DNA of 64,000 nt, from the NCBI GenBank assembly GCA_964585685.1, contig CAZPEP010000026.1, forward strand, positions 62,001 through 126,000. The letters are read 5' to 3'. The stretch is from JALHVH01 sp964585685 (GTDB taxonomy: Bacteria > Acidobacteriota > Aminicenantia > Aminicenantales > Saccharicenantaceae). Shown here in pieces: positions 59,937 through 64,000 of this stretch. The translations under genes were made by a program, and so were the position numbers. The notes below the pieces were generated by a model. It was not told the origin of the DNA. It worked only from the letters and a program-made list of their open reading frames with translations, and did not search any database. Within the stretch, counting starts at the first letter, position 1. Every line of letters begins with the position of its first letter.

Positions 59937-61307
59937 CTACTTGATGTAGCCCAGGGATCGCAGTTCCTCGATCTTCTTTTCATCGAGATCCCGATTGCCC
60001 TTTCCCCGCTGGTGTTTCATGCGGGTGTAGAGGACCCTCCGGACCGGCTTCGCGGAGGTCAGGGCTGCGAGCAGGGGTTTGCCGTCCATGTCCGCGCCCA
60101 CAGGAAGACCCTTGATATACAGGATCGTCGGGGCAATGTCGTAGACGGAAGCCTCGATCCGGACACCCCGTTTGACGTCCGGTCCGAAAATGGTAAGGAT
60201 GCCGTCGGGCGGGGGCGTGCCCGCCGGAAGCCCGTAATGGGTATAGCCTTTGGAGGACATCTGAAAGCCGTGGTCTGAGACGACGAGGAGATAGGCGTTC
60301 TCCTTCCGGACGCGCTCGAGGACCTTCGATAGCACGATCTCATTTTTCCGTAGCAGAGGTTCCGCGACGTCCGCCATCATCCGGTTGAATTCCAAAAGGA
60401 CGTCGGGAGTCGGTTCGGAAGAGGCCCCGACATAAGCGTCGATGCGGTCATGGTATTCCTTTTCCAGGAACAGCGTTGCAAAGTGGAAGAACACGTCCGG
60501 AAAGCGGTAGTAGGCCAGAAAGAGATCGTAGTCGTTCTCTTCGAGATAATGGTCCATAAGCGTGTCCTGGATGCGGTCGTAGGCTAGGAACGAAGGCCAG
60601 ACGCTCAGGATGGGCACCTTGGACGGGTTCCCGGAATAGCGCGCCTTGAATTCGGAGAGGTAGTCGGGCAGGCTCATTTCTGCGACAAGACGCGTATACT
60701 GGAACTCGCCGTCGGCGGCCATCCGGGAGAGCATCCTGTACAACCTGGCAAATTCCTTCGGCGGGTAGACCGTATCGGCGAGGTCCTTGGGATCGCCCTT
60801 TCCCGATAAAGCCTTCATCACACCCGCCGAAAAAGAATCCGAGACCATGACGCCGCGGACGGCGTCGGGCGGGTAGGTGACGAACCAGTTGAGGACGACG
60901 CTCCGCAGGCCGTGTTCGTCCATCATCTCCCAAAGGGAAGGCGTCCGCTTTTCGGAGCTGGAATAAGGGACCCGGATGTTCTGCCGGTTGACGTAGGTCC
61001 AGTCGACGATTCCGTGCTTGATCATCGTCTTCCCGGTCGCGATGCTCGTCCAAACCACGGCCGAGAGCGTCGGGTCGAACGTCCGAAGCCTGGCCCATGC
61101 CCCACCCTCTTTGAGCGCCTTGAAGACGGGGAGCTTCCCCCGCTCGATCAGCGGGTCGATGACGTCCCACGTGGCGCCGTCCATGCCGACGACATAGACC
61201 CGGGCCCCGCGGGGCTCACGGCGACAGGCCGAGGATGCCGCGGCCGCGAACACGAGGACCGCCGTCGCCGCCGAGGCGGCTATTATCCGCGACGTTGCCG
61301 TTCTCAT
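59937..61307 (-). CDS. Exported alkaline-phosphatase-fold phosphodiesterase/nucleotide pyrophosphatase
   Basis: A 456-residue enzyme of the type I phosphodiesterase family. A signal ends in ASSAC, a possible lipobox. Zinc ligands start with VVGMDGATWDVIDPL, the nucleophile Thr lies in TFDPTLSAVVWTSIATGKT, and the late VVSDHGFQMSSKGYTHYG and GVRIEASVYDIAPTILYIKG supply the second metal site. It ends RSLGYIK, typical of this group. The ATG at 61307 lies 10 bases after GGAGG. It may hydrolyse phosphonates, lipids or nucleotide sugars. Third gene of a three-gene minus-strand cluster. Confidence 0.88.
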   Translation of the reverse strand: MRTATSRIIAASAATAVLVFAAAASSACRREPRGARVYVVGMDGATWDVIDPLIERGKLPVFKALKEGGAWARLRTFDPTLSAVVWTSIATGKTMIKHGIVDWTYVNRQNIRVPYSSSEKRTPSLWEMMDEHGLRSVVLNWFVTYPPDAVRGVMVSDSFSAGVMKALSGKGDPKDLADTVYPPKEFARLYRMLSRMAADGEFQYTRLVAEMSLPDYLSEFKARYSGNPSKVPILSVWPSFLAYDRIQDTLMDHYLEENDYDLFLAYYRFPDVFFHFATLFLEKEYHDRIDAYVGASSEPTPDVLLEFNRMMADVAEPLLRKNEIVLSKVLERVRKENAYLLVVSDHGFQMSSKGYTHYGLPAGTPPPDGILTIFGPDVKRGVRIEASVYDIAPTILYIKGLPVGADMDGKPLLAALTSAKPVRRVLYTRMKHQRGKGNRDLDEKKIEELRSLGYIK

Positions 61308-61421
61308 GTCGCCCGGTCCTCCTCTTCGGGGATCGTTCGATTTCCCCCGCTTCATTAGAGAATAGCAGTTGGGTTCAGGACCTGTCAAACCGCCCGGCGC
61401 CAGACGTCAGGCAGGTCCGGC

Positions 61422-62279
61422 TCACGGCGCCCGCCCGAGGGATCTCAGGAGCTTCCAGAAAAGGGCGTTGTTCGACGACGACCAGGCGTGGCCTCGGGGC
61501 GGGAGGTCCCGGACGAGGATCGTCCGGTACCCGTCCTCCTTGTAAAGGCGTTCCGATTCGACGCAGAACGCAATGAGGTTCTTGTAGTCGCCCTCGTTGT
61601 AACAGAAAACCACCCCGAAGCGGGGGCCTTTTTCAGCGGGCCGCAGGACGACGCCGTCGGGGTCTACGTAGGCTTGGGAGTGGGACAAGACGGCGCTGTA
61701 GAAGCTTGGGCGGCGGTTGGCAAGATAGTGGCTGAAGACGGCTCCTGCTGAGATCCCAGCGAGATAGATCCGGTCTTGGTCCACCGGGTAATGTTCGACC
61801 ACCGTGTCGATGATCTTCTCGACGCCGTTGATCTCTTTCTCGGTGAGCCATCCCGTGGAACGGCATTTTAAGAAGCTGTATTCATACAGCGCTTTGGGAA
61901 CGAGAAGGGCGATGCCCTGTTCCCGGCAGAACGGGATGAGGGCCGTCTCTTCCACCGGGCTCCCGGTATAGTTCTTGAGAGAGGGGATCCTCTTGAATTC
62001 CGGTGAAATGACCCCGTGGAAATAGAGCATCAGGGGAACACGCCCTTTTCTCCCGGGGAGGAACAGGCGGTACTCCCGGGCGTTGCCGGAGTCGTCCGTC
62101 ACCGCGTACGGCGTTTCCAGGACCTGACCGGCGTGACGCGTCCTTCGACATCCGGAAGCGGAGACGGTCAGGACCAGTGCTGCCCCCAACAACATGATCG
62201 CGGCGGTTTTTCTCTTCGGCTTCGAGAGGGATGCCCCGGAGGCATTCGATCGATCAGGGACAGATGCCGGATTAATCAT
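61422..62279 (-). CDS. Alpha/beta-hydrolase lipoprotein (esterase/peptidase-like)
   Basis: A 285-residue lipoprotein. The N-terminal region is basic (SKPKRKTAAIMLLGAALVL) and ends in a lipobox VSASGC. The fold shows an oxyanion strand VPLMLYFHGVIS, the nucleophile in LAGISAGAVFSHYLANRR (GxSxG) and a late His in DLPPRGHAWSSS. It resembles PHB-depolymerase/LpqC-type esterases. It follows the SGNH hydrolase gene by 15 bases. Substrate unknown; an envelope glycan ester is plausible given the neighbours. Confidence 0.82.
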   Translation of the reverse strand: MINPASVPDRSNASGASLSKPKRKTAAIMLLGAALVLTVSASGCRRTRHAGQVLETPYAVTDDSGNAREYRLFLPGRKGRVPLMLYFHGVISPEFKRIPSLKNYTGSPVEETALIPFCREQGIALLVPKALYEYSFLKCRSTGWLTEKEINGVEKIIDTVVEHYPVDQDRIYLAGISAGAVFSHYLANRRPSFYSAVLSHSQAYVDPDGVVLRPAEKGPRFGVVFCYNEGDYKNLIAFCVESERLYKEDGYRTILVRDLPPRGHAWSSSNNALFWKLLRSLGRAP

Positions 62280-62294
62280 GGTTCTCCGTGGACC

Positions 62295-63947
62295 TCAATG
62301 CCGCCTGCCCGTCCCGGTCTCCGGCCGTTTCACGGCAGGCGCGGAAAGGGAGGCAAGGCGGCCGATCTCGGCGGCGTGACGATTCCTTCTCGTCCGCGGC
62401 TTCTCCGCGGTCGTGTAGATCCGGGTGAAGCCGCTGCGATATCCGGCCGCGTCGATCGCCTGGACCCGAAAGAAGACGTCGTGAGAAGGGAAGCCGGGAA
62501 AGACGATCGAATTGACGTTCGTGACGGCAACATTATCGAGGGAGCTCGGCGTTGGGCCGTACTCGACCCGATAGCAGGCGAGGTCTGATTCGCACCCGGG
62601 GTCCCAGCGAAAGCGCCGAACCGTTGGACCCTCGGTTGAGACGTTCGCAACGTTGCTCGGGTCGAGCGGGGGAAACGCGGTCAGCACGTTCGCGAACAAA
62701 CCTGCGATAATGGTATGCCCGGCGGGACCGGGATGATTCCCCCCGATGTCCTCCAGGAGAGCTTTCCAGCCATCCGGAGGATCGGTGATCATGAAGGCCC
62801 TATGCGTATCAATAAATCCGATGCCCTTTGACTCGGCAAGAGCGGCCGTTGCCAAGTTGTAAGCGGAGATATTGTTCAGGACGAAGGGGATGCTCCCGAA
62901 ACGGTCCTTTCGTGGCGGGATAGTCGAGAGGATGATCCTCAGGCCGCGTTCCTTGGCGGCATCGATGATATAGGCCAGGCTCTCCATGCTGGAATCGACC
63001 GAAAAATAGCCGTGGATGCAATCGTTGGTGCCCATCATCAGGAGGAAGTATAGGCCGTCGACACCTCCTAGGTCACGGCGGACCCGAAGCGCTCCTTCAT
63101 AGGTTTGCTCGCCGGGGACGCCGAGATTCACCGGATAGGACGGGCCATAGGACATCGCGAGGATCTCCTTCACCCGCTCCGGATAGGCCAGCTCGGGGTG
63201 GACCTCACCCTCCAGGTTTTCCATCCGCATGACCCCGAACGTTATGCTGTCGCCGAACGCGGCGAACGTGTTCGCCGGACGGCAGTCCTCCTCGTCGGGG
63301 ACGATGGCCCTTCCCCGCGGTAACGGAACCCGCCTTGGCTCGCGGCCCAGGAGACGGAACCCCGCTCCATCGAACTCCAAAAGATATCGCGTTCGGTCTG
63401 TGAGGCTTTCGGCCCGGACAAGGATGCCTGCCGGTACGGTTTCGACCGTGAACCTCTTTTCGGACCAGGAGGTCCGGCTGACGTTCACCAAGCGGTTATC
63501 CCGGATGTCCAGAAAGAAGATGTCGTCGTTATTGGAGGCGTTGCCCAGGAGAACCACCCCGATGGGGCGTCCGGCTCGTTCGACCAGCACCGGCGAAGCC
63601 GCGAACTTCAGCCCGCCGAGGGGGATGACCCGGGACGTTCGCGTTCCTGAGTCGTAAAGACCGAGCCCGGCGAGCCCGGCCCGGTAATTTACCCACAGGA
63701 CGTGAAAACGTCCCCCCGCGACCTGGGCCGACGGGAAAAGGTTTTCCCCGCCCGCACCGCCCAGGACGGTCTCCCTCTTCCCGTCGGAGAGGACGATGAA
63801 ACTGCCGGAATGGACGCAGCGGACGACCAGCCGATAGGTCGTGCCGCCCGAGACGAATGACACGGGGTCCCAAGGCTCCGTTTGGGGAAAGGCGGCGGTC
63901 GCCAGGGCAAGGAAGAGCACGCCCCGGATAACGCTCTGCACGATCAT
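62295..63947 (-). CDS. Exported SGNH/GDSL hydrolase with N-terminal propeller-like and C-terminal FN3-like domains
   Basis: A 550-residue exported enzyme. A signal peptide (MIVQSVIRGVLFLALATAAF) is followed by ~230 residues of beta repeats (GGENLFPSAQVAGGRFHVLW, LGNASNNDDIFFLDIRDN). Then the GDSL esterase: FAAFGDSITFG (nucleophile Ser), LGVPGEQT (Gly), MGTNDCIH (Asn) and DIGGNHPGPAGH (Asp-x-x-His). A C-terminal fibronectin type III-like domain (RFRWDPGCESDLACYRVEYG, VFFRVQAIDAAGYRSGF) precedes a basic tail. The ATG lies only six bases after a TATAAT, so the mRNA is probably leaderless. Confidence 0.88.
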   Translation of the reverse strand: MIVQSVIRGVLFLALATAAFPQTEPWDPVSFVSGGTTYRLVVRCVHSGSFIVLSDGKRETVLGGAGGENLFPSAQVAGGRFHVLWVNYRAGLAGLGLYDSGTRTSRVIPLGGLKFAASPVLVERAGRPIGVVLLGNASNNDDIFFLDIRDNRLVNVSRTSWSEKRFTVETVPAGILVRAESLTDRTRYLLEFDGAGFRLLGREPRRVPLPRGRAIVPDEEDCRPANTFAAFGDSITFGVMRMENLEGEVHPELAYPERVKEILAMSYGPSYPVNLGVPGEQTYEGALRVRRDLGGVDGLYFLLMMGTNDCIHGYFSVDSSMESLAYIIDAAKERGLRIILSTIPPRKDRFGSIPFVLNNISAYNLATAALAESKGIGFIDTHRAFMITDPPDGWKALLEDIGGNHPGPAGHTIIAGLFANVLTAFPPLDPSNVANVSTEGPTVRRFRWDPGCESDLACYRVEYGPTPSSLDNVAVTNVNSIVFPGFPSHDVFFRVQAIDAAGYRSGFTRIYTTAEKPRTRRNRHAAEIGRLASLSAPAVKRPETGTGRRH

Positions 63948-63953
63948 GCGTGC

Positions 63954-63982
63954 ATTATATCGGAACACGGGTCCAACTCCAA
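63954..63982 (-). promoter_or_regulatory. Sigma-70 promoter of the SGNH hydrolase cluster, leaderless start
   Basis: On the minus strand TTGGAG (63977-63982) and TATAAT (63954-63959), 17 bases apart. The ATG at 63947 begins seven bases beyond the -10 box, at the expected transcript start, and no ribosome site is present. Confidence 0.65.
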
Positions 63983-64000
63983 AACGGGCCATCCGGTCCC

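Overview
The window is GC-rich, almost fully coding, Gram-negative bacterial chromosome. Signs of an outer membrane are RND efflux pumps with a periplasmic adaptor, an Omp85/BamA-type barrel, a small beta-barrel protein and lipoproteins. A one-polypeptide pyruvate:ferredoxin oxidoreductase points to anaerobic or facultative metabolism. Gene content (DUF362/DUF6599/DUF6600 cluster, ornithine aminotransferase, PFOR, partial complex I, many secreted hydrolases) resembles Acidobacteriota, perhaps Candidatus Aminicenantes. That assignment is inference from remembered gene content, not from a marker gene. No phage, insertion sequence or CRISPR was seen.

Layout. 1-2573 (minus): start of a polysaccharide locus (RfaH/UpxY-like NusG paralogue, DegT aminotransferase cut by the window edge), with a Xaa-Pro aminopeptidase upstream. 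2804-8687: initiator tRNA, then a plus-strand nuoJKLMN operon with its own promoter and no nuoA-I. 8803-16700: alkaline phosphatase, serine hydrolase, RNase P RNA (its 5' end overlaps a sigma-54 regulator gene), and an active/inactive M16 peptidase pair. 16716-18890 (minus): intact ilvD between the remains of ilvE and ilvB. 19027-26895 (plus): an aromatic amino acid operon behind a consensus promoter and a Tyr/Phe-rich leader peptide: aroF, aroB, aroD, fused aroE-aroK, aroA, aroC, pheA and a ruined tyrA. 26899-33127 (minus): dnaX-ybaB-recR followed by PFOR. 33252-40840: EamA transporter, DUF6600-DUF362-DUF6599 cluster, rocD, hom, tadA and two tRNA-Ser genes. 41038-44324 (plus): thrC, hflK, hflC. 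44344-52100 (minus): a D-cysteine desulfhydrase scar and a two-pump RND operon. 52229-56597: Omp85-like barrel, a lone DsbD-alpha-like domain, an mscL/CXXC peptide/ferredoxin-membrane-protein/OMP operon and a broken membrane-protein gene. 56590-63947: beta-propeller protein, a membrane protein with an aminopropyltransferase-like domain, and a phosphodiesterase/esterase/SGNH-hydrolase cluster.

Two themes stand out. First, the aromatic operon appears to be controlled by translation of a short peptide carrying Tyr, Tyr, Phe, Tyr, Phe within eight codons; candidate alternative RNA hairpins follow, one of which would cover the aroF ribosome binding site. Second, at least six genes survive only as scars with internal material deleted (nitrilase family, ilvB, ilvE, tyrA, D-cysteine desulfhydrase, a membrane protein). 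The two scars lying directly upstream of a live gene are still in frame and end in an ATGA overlap with that gene; those at operon ends or standing alone are out of frame. This fits ongoing loss of Tyr and branched-chain synthesis, with selection keeping translational coupling. The Phe and Thr genes seen here remain intact.
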